A stretch of DNA of 28,950 bases from RGIG4790 sp964437615 (GTDB lineage Bacteria; Bacillota; Clostridia; Christensenellales; UBA1242): NCBI GenBank assembly GCA_964437615.1, contig CAYTHL010000014.1:1-28950 (forward strand), written 5' to 3'. This document shows positions 21,907-28,950 of this stretch, piece after piece. The notes under the pieces are model-generated. The model was not told where the DNA came from and searched no databases. It was given only the letters and a program-made list of their open reading frames with translations. Position numbers and translations under genes: made by a program. Each line of letters starts with the position of its first letter. Within the stretch, counting starts at the first letter, position 1.

Positions 21907-22782
21907 ATGAAATATTTTAAAAAACAGTACATTAGTTTAAGTCAAATTAATGTTGTGTCTTTAAAGGATTGTAGCAAAGAGGAACTTTTAGACAAGCAGC
22001 AAAAGTTGCAAGACATATTAAAATCTGTGGCGCAAGATAAAACTCATGTTAAATTTAGCAATATTGCTAAACAAATAGAAGAAATAGAAACTCAAAGAGT
22101 AAACTACAAGGGTATAGACCTAAATTTTAGAGAAATTTTTCATTATTATGACGGAATATTTACTAATTACATTAAAGATACACATGAGGAATATAAAAAA
22201 CTTATTAAGAAAAATAACAAAAACTTGTACAAATATGCGTCAAAAATTAAGGATGAAACTTCTGCATACGCAGACATTCTTTTTGCTATAAACCACATTT
22301 TGCTTGAAATAAACACTATATTGGAAGATAAAAATGCACAAAAAGAAAGCGACAATTTGCAAGCAGAGTTTGGTCGGAATAGTTTTAATGAACAATTTTA
22401 TTCAAATGAAAGAAGGCTAAAAGATGCACGCGACGAGTACGATAATTTATATTTGGTTTTAGCAAAAGCGGGCGAATATGAAAAAGTGTTAGCTGTTTAC
22501 CCAGAAATAAAAGAGTTATTAGATAGTAAAACCATCACTCAATTTGACAAGTGCAATGATACCATGCAAGCAAATGGCATAGTAGAACAGGCATCTAAGT
22601 TATCTTCTAAAATAATAGATTTGCTCAATATAAAGTGTCAAATTTTAAGGCTTGAAAAAGACATAAATAATCAACTTTCTGCTATGGCTACTCCAATTGT
22701 TAACATAAATGGCATTCAAATAGGCGAGTTAAAGGTAGAAGATGTTAAAAATTGCTCAGAAGCCCAAGAAGAAATGGAGTAA
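21907..22782 (+). CDS. Unknown coiled-coil protein
   Basis: 291 residues from ATG 21907 (AGGGGAAA upstream; an upstream TTG in frame at 21883 is not needed). Almost entirely helical and lysine/glutamate-rich with several likely coiled-coil segments (CSKEELLDKQQKLQDILKSV; NERRLKDARDEYDNLYLVLA; CQILRLEKDINNQLSAM). No signal peptide, membrane segment, metal or catalytic motif. The C-terminal stretch TPIVNINGIQIGELKVED is the only strand-like part. I do not recognise a family. It has its own promoter and no operon partner; it lies between yhbY and the pheST leader. Its A+T-rich codon use is like that of the desulfurase operon and the degenerate ATPase, more so than that of pheST and ileS. Confidence 0.8.
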   Translation: MKYFKKQYISLSQINVVSLKDCSKEELLDKQQKLQDILKSVAQDKTHVKFSNIAKQIEEIETQRVNYKGIDLNFREIFHYYDGIFTNYIKDTHEEYKKLIKKNNKNLYKYASKIKDETSAYADILFAINHILLEINTILEDKNAQKESDNLQAEFGRNSFNEQFYSNERRLKDARDEYDNLYLVLAKAGEYEKVLAVYPEIKELLDSKTITQFDKCNDTMQANGIVEQASKLSSKIIDLLNIKCQILRLEKDINNQLSAMATPIVNINGIQIGELKVEDVKNCSEAQEEME

Positions 22783-22814
22783 AAATTAAGTTACTGCCAA
22801 AAATATAAAATTTG

Positions 22815-22844
22815 TTGACAATACTGCGGTTTTTGTGATAGCAT
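22815..22844 (+). promoter_or_regulatory. Promoter of the pheST T-box leader
   Basis: TTGACA (22815-22820), 18-bp spacer, extended -10 TGA-TAGCAT (hexamer 22839-22844). Start expected near 22851. Confidence 0.7.
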
Positions 22845-22850
22845 AACCAT

Positions 22851-23118
22851 TAGCAAACTACTTTTGCAAAAAAGATATATAAAGCAGAGAAGATGAGCAA
22901 GTAGAAATTTGTATTCTTTACAGAGAGTTGCTGCCAAGGGCTGAAAGCGGCAATAAGTAACGCAAAATTTTGAATTTCGGCATTGGAGCTGCCCAAAGAA
23001 ATTTGGGACATTGGCGAATGTATAAACGTAAACAAGGTTGCTAAATTAGCAATAAAAATAGGTGGTACCACGCTAAAAGAGCGTCCTATTGTTGGGGCGT
23101 TCTTTGTTTATTTTAAGG
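22851..23118 (+). ncRNA. T-box leader of pheST (tRNA-Phe sensing)
   Basis: Stem I features: AAGTAGAA (22899-22906), AGAGAG (22922-22927) and CTGAAAGCGGCA apical loop region. The specifier lies in the GAATTTCGG bulge, with the Phe codon TTC at 22976-22978, followed by GGAGCTGCCC. The T-box GGTGGTACCACGC (23061-23073) has the bulge TGGT (23063-23066) complementary to an ACCA tRNA end, and arms AGG/CCT and ACGC/GCGT form the antiterminator. The competing terminator is AGCGTCC (23080-23086) / GGGCGTT (23095-23101) followed by ctttgtttatttt. Uncharged tRNA-Phe would stabilise the antiterminator and switch on the synthetase. Confidence 0.95.
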
Positions 23119-23125
23119 AGGATTT

Positions 23126-24160
23126 ATGGAAAAAAATATCGACAAAATAAGTGACCAGTTTGACAAAGACAGCGGCAATATAAATGGCTTAGACGAGTTA
23201 GAGCAACTGCGCTTAAACTATATGGGCAAAAAGGGTAAAATAGCTGAGCTTATGACGCATTTTAGAGAAGTTCCCGCCGAGTTTAAAAAAGAGGTTGGGC
23301 AAAAAGTTAATGCGCTAAAACAAAAAATAGAGGCCAAGTTAGAAGAACTTAAACAGCTTCTTAACCAAAAAGCAATTGATGCTGAAATTGCGCACACCAA
23401 GGCTTTTGATATAAGCTTGCCAGTGCAAACCGAAGTTGGCTCTTTGCACCCACGCACTATACTGCAAAAACAAATTATAGACATTTTTGTTAGTATGGGC
23501 TTTGCTATAGATGACGGCAACGAAGTTGAAACTGAATTCAACAACTTTGTGGCTGTAAATGTGCCAGAAACTCACCCAGCCCGAGATATGCAGGACACTT
23601 TTTGGCTAGACAACGGTCAAGTTTTAAAAACACACACATCGGCAGCCCAAAACAGAATTTTGCGCACCTACGGGCCTAAGTGCAAAGTGCTTTTTCCGGG
23701 CAGATGTTTTAGAAATGAGGCGCTAGACGCCGGCCACGAAAACACCTTCTTTCAGATAGAGGGTGTGGTTGTGGATGAAAATGTGTCAGTCGCAAACCTT
23801 ATCTACTTTATGAAAGAGATGCTAAAAGGGGTGTTTAAAAAGGATATCTCAGTTAGGCTGCGCCCGGGATATTTTCCATTTACCGAGCCATCTTTTGAGC
23901 TAGACGCAGGTTGTCCGTTCTGCGGTGGCAGGGGTTGCGGAACTTGCGGTGGCAGCGGTTGGATAGAGCTTTGTCCGTGCGGCATGATTCATCCAAATGT
24001 GCTAAATATGGCAGGCGTGGATTCCAGCAAATACAATGGCTTTGCCTTTGGGCTTGGCTTTGATAGGCTTGTAATGATAAAGAGCGGCCTAGATGATATA
24101 AGGCACTTAAATGCTGGCGAAATTAAACTACTAAAACAGTTTAAAACCAAGATGAATTAA
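23126..24160 (+). CDS. pheS: Phenylalanyl-tRNA synthetase alpha subunit
   Basis: 344 residues. N-terminal coiled coil (about 1-90), then the class II catalytic core: LHPRTILQKQIIDIFVSMGF, motif 2 FPGRCFRNEALDAGHENTFFQ, FTEPSFELD, and motif 3 FGLGFDRLVMI near the end. The cysteine cluster CPFCGGRGCGTCGGSGW, commonly present in bacterial PheS, is intact. AAGGAGG ribosome binding site right after the T-box terminator tail. pheT follows after 11 bp; the two subunits form the alpha2-beta2 enzyme. Confidence 0.98.
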   Translation: MEKNIDKISDQFDKDSGNINGLDELEQLRLNYMGKKGKIAELMTHFREVPAEFKKEVGQKVNALKQKIEAKLEELKQLLNQKAIDAEIAHTKAFDISLPVQTEVGSLHPRTILQKQIIDIFVSMGFAIDDGNEVETEFNNFVAVNVPETHPARDMQDTFWLDNGQVLKTHTSAAQNRILRTYGPKCKVLFPGRCFRNEALDAGHENTFFQIEGVVVDENVSVANLIYFMKEMLKGVFKKDISVRLRPGYFPFTEPSFELDAGCPFCGGRGCGTCGGSGWIELCPCGMIHPNVLNMAGVDSSKYNGFAFGLGFDRLVMIKSGLDDIRHLNAGEIKLLKQFKTKMN

Positions 24161-24171
24161 GGAGAAAGACA

Positions 24172-26541
24172 ATGAAAGTTAGTTTAAATTGGATTAAAGA
24201 TTATGTAGATTTAAGCGGGATAGACGAGGACGAGCTGGTTAAGCGCTTTAATTTGTCCACCGCCGAGATAGAAAAAGTAGAAAAGAAGGGCGCCGACATT
24301 AGCGGGGTTGTCTTTGGCAAGGTAGTGAGCGTAGATAGTCACCCAGATAATCCGCATTGGCACGTGCTAAGTGTAAACATTGGCACAAAAAACTTGCAAA
24401 TTGTGTGCGCCGCCCCAAATGTGCATAGCGGCATGGTAACTTGCGTAGCCACCGATGGTGGCATGGTTTGTGGCAGAAAAATTACGGTGGCGGCGCGTGG
24501 AAGCGTACAAAGCGAGGGCATGTGTTGCAGCGCTGATGATCTAGGGATTGGTGGAGATGATAAGGGCATTTTAGATTTGGTTGGCGAGTATCCTATTGGC
24601 GCCGACATAAAGAGCGTCTGGCCAGTTGACGACATAATTTTAGAGATAGACAACAAAACGTTAACAAACCGCCCCGACCTTTGGGGACATTATGGTATGG
24701 CGCGCGAATTTTCTGTCATTTTTGATAGGCCCTTAAAAACTATGCCGCTTGCCGATTTGGCAAAATTTGACAAACTTCCAAAAATAGACATTAGCGTAGA
24801 AAGCAAAAATTGTTATAGGTATTCGGCTATCACGGCAGAGAATATTAAAGTAAAGCAGTCGCCAGATTACATAAAAATTAGGCTTACTTATTGCGGCATG
24901 CGCGATATAAATTTGCTTGCCGACCTAACCAACTACATTATGATGGATTTAGGCTTGCCTATGCATGCGTTTGACGGCGATATTGTTAAAGGAATTACAG
25001 TTTTAGATGCTCTTGATGGGCAAAAAATGCTAACTTTAGAGGGTGAAGAACATAAGCTGCCTAAGGGCGCTGTGGTTATTGCAGATAGTAGCCGAAACGC
25101 TGTGGCTATTGCCGGCATCAAAGGCGGGCTAAAATCCGGAATTGCGGATACTACTAGCCGTGTGCTGTTTGAGGCCGCCGTATTTGATGCTACTGCAATT
25201 CGCAAAACTAGTCGCGGAATTGGGCTTGTTACAGATAGCTCAATTAGGTACGAAAAATCCTTAGACCCCGAGCTTACAAAATCTGCATTAGCGCGCATGA
25301 TTTATCTGCTAAATTCTATAGATAGTGGTGCAAAAGTTACATCTAGTTTTAGCGATTGCTACAATAAGAGATACGATAAAATTACAATAAATCTTGACCC
25401 TAAGTTTATTAGCCGTGTTATCGGCGCAGAAATTTCTACCGAGAAAATAACTAAAATTTTAACGGGCTTAGAATTTGAGGTGACAGAAAATGGCGGCAAT
25501 ATGGTGGTGTCGGTGCCAAGTTTTAGGGCTACAAAAGACATTTCTATTAAAGAAGACTTGGTAGAAGAAGTTGCCCGAATTTATGGCTACGACAACATTG
25601 TGCCTAGGCCACTAAGCTTTGTTGCTACGCCAATTACGCTTAGCCGTAGCGTAGAAATGGAGTATTTGGCAAAGAAGTATCTTGCTGAAAAATATGGCGC
25701 CACCGAAATTCATAGTTATGTTTGGAATTACGAAAATTTTAATAGCCGCCACAATATTAATTCGCCAAGCTATTTAAAACTTATGGACAGTAGCAACTCT
25801 GGCAGCGAGGGCTTGCGCAGCAGTTTGGTGCCAACTCTTTTAAAGACTTTTGAAGAAAATCGCAACGCCGTTAGCGAAATAAAGATTTTTGAAATTGGCA
25901 GAGTTTGGGTGGGCAAAGACGAAAATAATCTTGCCATAGAGCAGAAGCGGCTCGCCGTTGTGCTTGCAAGCCAGTCTAAAACTGAAGAAGAATTATTCTA
26001 TTTGCTTAAAAAGATGATTGTAGACACTAGCCTCACTGTGCTTGGGCTAGAAGTAGACCTAAAAAAGGGCGAGTGCGATAGTTGGTATCACCCAGTAAAC
26101 AACGCTAGAGTTGCTAGCCGCACAGCAGACTATGGATGCATGGGTATAATTCACCCAGTGGTTGTAAAGGGTATAGACAAACGCTTTAAGGTGGCTGCCC
26201 TAGAGGTAGATTTTGGTGCGCTATGCGCTACGCCAACATACTATAAAAAGCCAAAAGCAGTGTCTAAATATCAGCAGGTGGAAATGGATTTTGCATTTTT
26301 AGCACCAAAAGACATGCCTTATAGTCAGTTTGAGAGCTTGCTTGGCAAATTCCGCAATAAAATCTCCAACGGATTTACCTTGGTGGATATTTATGAGGAC
26401 AAAAGTTTAGGCAACTACAAGAGTATCACCGTGCGCTACGAACTTGGTGCATACGACCACACCCTAACTAGCGAAGAACTAGAAAAATTCCGCGCCGACC
26501 TAATCAGCCACGCCAGCCGCTCCAGCTTAATTTTAAGATAA
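24172..26541 (+). CDS. pheT: Phenylalanyl-tRNA synthetase beta subunit
   Basis: 789 residues. N-terminal strand-rich part and EMAP/OB-fold tRNA-binding domain (about 40-150, VVSVDSHPDNPHWHVLSVNIG), B3/B4 editing domain (NRPDLWGHYGMARE; LMDLGLPMHAFDGD), B5 domain (KITINLDPKFISRVIGAEI), core domain (EVARIYGYDNIVPRP; SEGLRSSLVPTLLKTFEENR), and C-terminal FDX-ACB anticodon-binding domain (about 700-789, KYQQVEMDFAFLAPKDM ... HASRSSLIL). AAGGAG ribosome binding site overlapping the pheS stop. No clear terminator follows; a small gcca/tggc hairpin near 26569-26579 has no T-run. Confidence 0.98.
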   Translation: MKVSLNWIKDYVDLSGIDEDELVKRFNLSTAEIEKVEKKGADISGVVFGKVVSVDSHPDNPHWHVLSVNIGTKNLQIVCAAPNVHSGMVTCVATDGGMVCGRKITVAARGSVQSEGMCCSADDLGIGGDDKGILDLVGEYPIGADIKSVWPVDDIILEIDNKTLTNRPDLWGHYGMAREFSVIFDRPLKTMPLADLAKFDKLPKIDISVESKNCYRYSAITAENIKVKQSPDYIKIRLTYCGMRDINLLADLTNYIMMDLGLPMHAFDGDIVKGITVLDALDGQKMLTLEGEEHKLPKGAVVIADSSRNAVAIAGIKGGLKSGIADTTSRVLFEAAVFDATAIRKTSRGIGLVTDSSIRYEKSLDPELTKSALARMIYLLNSIDSGAKVTSSFSDCYNKRYDKITINLDPKFISRVIGAEISTEKITKILTGLEFEVTENGGNMVVSVPSFRATKDISIKEDLVEEVARIYGYDNIVPRPLSFVATPITLSRSVEMEYLAKKYLAEKYGATEIHSYVWNYENFNSRHNINSPSYLKLMDSSNSGSEGLRSSLVPTLLKTFEENRNAVSEIKIFEIGRVWVGKDENNLAIEQKRLAVVLASQSKTEEELFYLLKKMIVDTSLTVLGLEVDLKKGECDSWYHPVNNARVASRTADYGCMGIIHPVVVKGIDKRFKVAALEVDFGALCATPTYYKKPKAVSKYQQVEMDFAFLAPKDMPYSQFESLLGKFRNKISNGFTLVDIYEDKSLGNYKSITVRYELGAYDHTLTSEELEKFRADLISHASRSSLILR

Positions 26542-26598
26542 AGACAAAATTACCTTAGTTTGTAACGCCAAAGTGGCAGGCAAAGTTGGTGTAGGGTC

Positions 26599-26627
26599 TT
26601 TACAAGTTTTGAATTTTGTGGTATAAT
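26599..26627 (+). promoter_or_regulatory. Promoter of the GNAT gene, abutting its start codon
   Basis: TTTACA (26599-26604), 17-bp spacer, extended -10 TGG-TATAAT (hexamer 26622-26627). The expected transcription start, 6-8 bp further, falls on the GTG start codon at 26634. Confidence 0.7.
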
Positions 26628-26633
26628 TGAGTT

Positions 26634-27227
26634 GTGAATGAGAGTAAGTTATATAGTTTGGTAGATTATGACGAAAGCTATTTTGATAAACTTTTCCAAT
26701 TTCACAAGGAAAATTTTATCGATTATTTTATTAGTCACTACGGCAAGTGGAATGATAACAGGCAGTCTAAAGCTTTTAAGCGTCAAATCGAGAACGGCGA
26801 CTATAAAGTTATAATTAGTGGTGGCGAAGTTGTTGGTTGTGTAAATGTTCTGTACTCGCAAGGTCAAAAAAGACCCAGAGTTGGCGGGGATATAGTTATA
26901 TATTATTTAAATATTGGCAAAAAATATCAGGGCAACGGAGTTGGTACGGCAGTTTTGCGTAAAATAGCAAGAATTGCCCAAAATCAGAATAGCGGTGTTG
27001 TGCTAAGGGTTTATAAAGATAACCCCAAAGCAAGGCAGTTGTACGAGAGAATGGGATACTATATTGATTGGTATCCATCTACAGAAGATGAAAATTACAT
27101 CACAATGAAATATTACCCCCGTAGTTTTTATAAAAGATGCTTTAAAGGGGCTATTGTTCAGGGTGATAATTTCTACCGACAAATAAGTAACTTGCCGCCC
27201 AAACAGCCAAATGCCGAAGATGAATAA
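26634..27227 (+). CDS. GNAT family acetyltransferase, probably leaderless
   Basis: 197 residues. GNAT fold with the acetyl-CoA loop QGNGVGTAVLRKIA (about 99-112), preceded by the strand DIVIYYLNI and followed by VLRVYKDNPKARQLYERMGY, the classic last helix. Substrate unknown. The C-terminal 45 residues (YPRSFYKRCFKGAIVQGDNFYRQ) extend beyond the domain. The start is GTG 26634: the frame closes just upstream, no other Met occurs early, and no ribosome binding site exists, while a strong promoter places the transcription start at the GTG itself. Convergent to the membrane protein gene; both share the terminator at 27256-27281. Confidence 0.85.
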   Translation: MNESKLYSLVDYDESYFDKLFQFHKENFIDYFISHYGKWNDNRQSKAFKRQIENGDYKVIISGGEVVGCVNVLYSQGQKRPRVGGDIVIYYLNIGKKYQGNGVGTAVLRKIARIAQNQNSGVVLRVYKDNPKARQLYERMGYYIDWYPSTEDENYITMKYYPRSFYKRCFKGAIVQGDNFYRQISNLPPKQPNAEDE

Positions 27228-27255
27228 TTTTTGTTTTCCTATAATGTGATAGCTT

Positions 27256-27287
27256 AAAAACCTATTGCGTTATAGGTTTTTTATTGT
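27256..27287. terminator. Bidirectional terminator between convergent genes
   Basis: Arms aaaaacctat (27256-27265) / ataggttttt (27272-27281), 6-nt loop, T-run on the plus side and A-run on the other. It overlaps the stop codon of the minus-strand gene. Confidence 0.82.
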
Positions 27288-28050
27288 TTTTAAGTATTAG
27301 GCATAAAAGGGCAAAGAGCACAAAAATTGTGCCGACAACGCAGTACAGTATAGTGTATGGCAAGATAAAACTAATGGCTAAAAGCAGTATGCCGTAACCA
27401 AGGTAAGATTTAGCTTTTTTGCGCTCAAATGCCATTTTGATAGCGTTTTTCCACTTTTTACGCTCTAATTTTGCGTTTTTTTGCTCGGTAATAGGAAATG
27501 TATTTTTGTCTTTCATCATTAAATATGCATCGTAATCTGCAACCCATTCTATTTTTTGATAACTATCTATTGCACTCTTTGCTTTTGGGCTAATGCTGCT
27601 TGTAAATAAAAAACATGTCTGGCATTTTGCCGATTTTAACTTGTTATAAATTTTGGTTATTGTGGCAAGATTAGTGGTTTCGGAAGAGTAGTCAAAATAG
27701 TACAAATCTTTGCCTTCTATTAAAAAGTTTCCAAGTTTTTTAGAATTTTGTATTATTTTTAAAAATAATGGCTGGCAACAACTGGGGTTTAGCGCCAAGT
27801 AGTCTATGCAATTTTGGGCAAATTTTAGTTCTTGCGTCTTTAAATTGCGCTTGTTGTATTTTTTTGTGCATAAGCTCCAAATAATTTTGGCTGCAACAAA
27901 GCTAACTATGCCAGTTATTATTATGCTTACCCAAGAAAGTTTAACATATTTGTTAACCCATGCATAGACTACAAAACTTGCACCAACAACAAAAAGAGTG
28001 GTGTCTATGGCTTGGGCAAATCTAGTTTTTACCATGCAACAATTTTGCAC
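27262..28050 (-). CDS. Membrane protein with a central domain, possibly degenerate Mrr-like
   Basis: 262 residues from GTG (complement of 28048-28050; AGG 7 nt upstream) or 257 from ATG (complement of 28033-28035). Two N-terminal transmembrane segments (about 15-31 and 39-58), a soluble middle of about 150 residues, then two C-terminal segments (about 218-252, ILLLAISFILPYTILYCVVG). The middle part, GKDLYYFDYSSE ... KLKSAKCQTCFLFTSSISPKAKSAI, resembles the second half of Mrr_cat-type PD-(D/E)xK nuclease domains ('...fitts.fs..Ak..a'), but the catalytic QxK position looks lost (YYFDYS). Eight-plus cysteines are scattered (NPSCCQP, AKCQTC) without a metal pattern. The Mrr relation is a weak inference; otherwise unknown. 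Confidence 0.65.
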   Translation of the reverse strand: MQNCCMVKTRFAQAIDTTLFVVGASFVVYAWVNKYVKLSWVSIIITGIVSFVAAKIIWSLCTKKYNKRNLKTQELKFAQNCIDYLALNPSCCQPLFLKIIQNSKKLGNFLIEGKDLYYFDYSSETTNLATITKIYNKLKSAKCQTCFLFTSSISPKAKSAIDSYQKIEWVADYDAYLMMKDKNTFPITEQKNAKLERKKWKNAIKMAFERKKAKSYLGYGILLLAISFILPYTILYCVVGTIFVLFALLCLILKNNKKPITQ

Positions 28051-28151
28051 AAATAAACCTAAAAATATACCTTTTTGTGGGGGCTAGCCACTAGCTAAAT
28101 AAAAATTTGCCATAATTGGCAGCCTTTTTTAGTTAAAATTAATTTATACAT

Positions 28152-28180
28152 TTGATTTTGTCTAAGCATTTATTTATAAT
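28152..28180 (+). promoter_or_regulatory. Promoter abutting the thymidine-phosphorylase-like gene
   Basis: TTGATT (28152-28157), 17-bp spacer, TATAAT (28175-28180). Only 7 bp separate the hexamer from the ATG, and no ribosome binding site is present. Confidence 0.65.
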
Positions 28181-28187
28181 ATAAGTT

Positions 28188-28950
28188 ATGAATATTAAAC
28201 AGTTAATCAAATTTAAAAAACTTGCGCCGCTAACCGACACTGCGGCGGCAGACTTTGCAAAAGGAGTGTCAAGCGGGGCCTAATCGGCGGGGCAACTAAC
28301 CGACTTTATCAAGTTTTGTGAAAATATATCGTTTGACGACCAAGAAATCTACTTTTTGGCAAAACACATGGCGGACGAAGGCGCTAAATTAGAACTTGGC
28401 AGCACTATTGGCTACTGCGTAGACGAGTATTCCTTCTGCAATGTGCCAGACGGCATGGACTTGCTGCTTATGAGTGTGCTATCTAGCTGCGGCGTTAAGT
28501 GCGTAAAGTGCGTTGACGACATAGGAGATGCAAGTAGCGCTCTTTTTGCCAAAATAAAAACCAAACCGTACCCTAGTAGCGCGGCGGCGTCAAAGTTAGA
28601 GCCAACTTGCGGCGTCTACTTGTTTAGCGGCAAGCATAGGCTTGCGCCAGCCGCAGATATTTTGTATAATCTGTGTATTAGCGCTGGGATTTTTTGCGAG
28701 CCATTAATCTCTGCCAGTATTATGGCAAAAAAACTTGCTATTGGCGCCCCTTTAATTGTTGTAGACGCCAAGAGTGGCGAGGGCAGCGATTTTAGCCTAA
28801 GCCAAGATGTTGTGGCAAAAATTGCCCAAAGAATGGTTAATGTCGGCAAACTTGCGGGCAGAAGCGTTGTGGTAGTAATTACCGATTTTAGTTGGCCAAT
28901 AGCTGCCTCGGTTGGCGCTATTCCGCTAGTTAATGAAATCTGCGATTTAT
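28188..28950 (+). pseudogene. Inactivated pyrimidine-nucleoside (thymidine) phosphorylase homologue, cut by the window edge
   Basis: Reading from ATG 28188 gives a protein colinear with thymidine/pyrimidine-nucleoside phosphorylases: LTDTAAADFAKGVSSG, then LAPAADILYNL, PLISASIMAKKLAIGA, LIVVDAKSGEGS and VVVVITDFSWPIAASVGAIP. Codon 32 is TAA (28281-28283), aligned with an ordinary position of the family, with no shift of frame. The phosphate/nucleoside loop KHSTGGVGDK of the family is replaced by EYSFCNVPDG (80-89), SGRGLGHTGGT by an unrelated stretch, and the conserved Arg of YALRD by Cys (YNLCIS); the MSKK lysine remains (MAKK). So even without the stop the protein would not be a normal phosphorylase. 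The gene continues past 28950. It may be a decayed duplicate or a family member with a new role whose stop is an error. Confidence 0.8.

Overview
The window looks like a chromosomal segment of a low-GC, Gram-positive bacterium (Bacillota, most likely Clostridia-like and possibly known only from metagenomes). The grounds are the ctsR-mcsA-mcsB-clpC operon with a matching CtsR operator, a T-box leader on pheST, long-form HPF, consensus sigma-A-type promoters and strong AGGAGG-type ribosome binding sites. Almost everything is housekeeping. There are no tRNA or rRNA genes, insertion sequences, prophage genes or CRISPR arrays that I can see.

Layout. 1-1500: terminator of an upstream gene, then a 417-residue ferritin-like protein. 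1487-2004: AT-rich intergenic stretch with a direct repeat and a terminator. 2005-4181: operon of a NifS-type cysteine desulfurase, an unknown protein, and a ferredoxin fused to a thioredoxin-like domain lacking CxxC. 4329-4905: frameshifted GNAT acetyltransferase. 5088-6692 (minus): CTP synthase. 6873-8919: aldose-epimerase-like protein, small unknown protein, CYTH protein. 9026-12334: isoleucyl-tRNA synthetase behind a structured leader. 12486-17045: CtsR, McsA, McsB and ClpC (regulated proteolysis through arginine phosphorylation). 17132-17668: hibernation factor HPF. 17776-18282 (minus): small membrane-anchored protein. 18340-21754: degenerate ABC-type ATPase, endonuclease III, Obg GTPase and YhbY. 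21907-22782: unknown coiled-coil protein. 22815-26541: T-box leader and pheS-pheT. 26634-27227: GNAT acetyltransferase, probably leaderless. 27262-28050 (minus): membrane protein with a possible degenerate Mrr-like domain. 28188-end: thymidine-phosphorylase-like gene that has a stop codon and lacks active-site residues.

The most interesting element is upstream of ileS. Behind a strong promoter with an extended -10 lies a ribosome binding site and a ten-codon ORF, MKNLIISIII, with five isoleucine codons. Its Ile codons overlap one strand of an 11-bp stem. The other strand of that stem can alternatively pair with the loop and 5' side of a terminator hairpin that ends directly before the ileS ribosome binding site. 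This is the architecture of ribosome-mediated transcription attenuation, here on an aminoacyl-tRNA synthetase gene in a lineage where the T-box is the usual device; pheST, 10 kb away, has a normal T-box. Other points worth a look are a dead thymidine phosphorylase homologue, an ABC ATPase that has lost its catalytic residues, a shortened McsA, candidate leaderless genes, and the absence of TGA among the stop codons of 25 genes.
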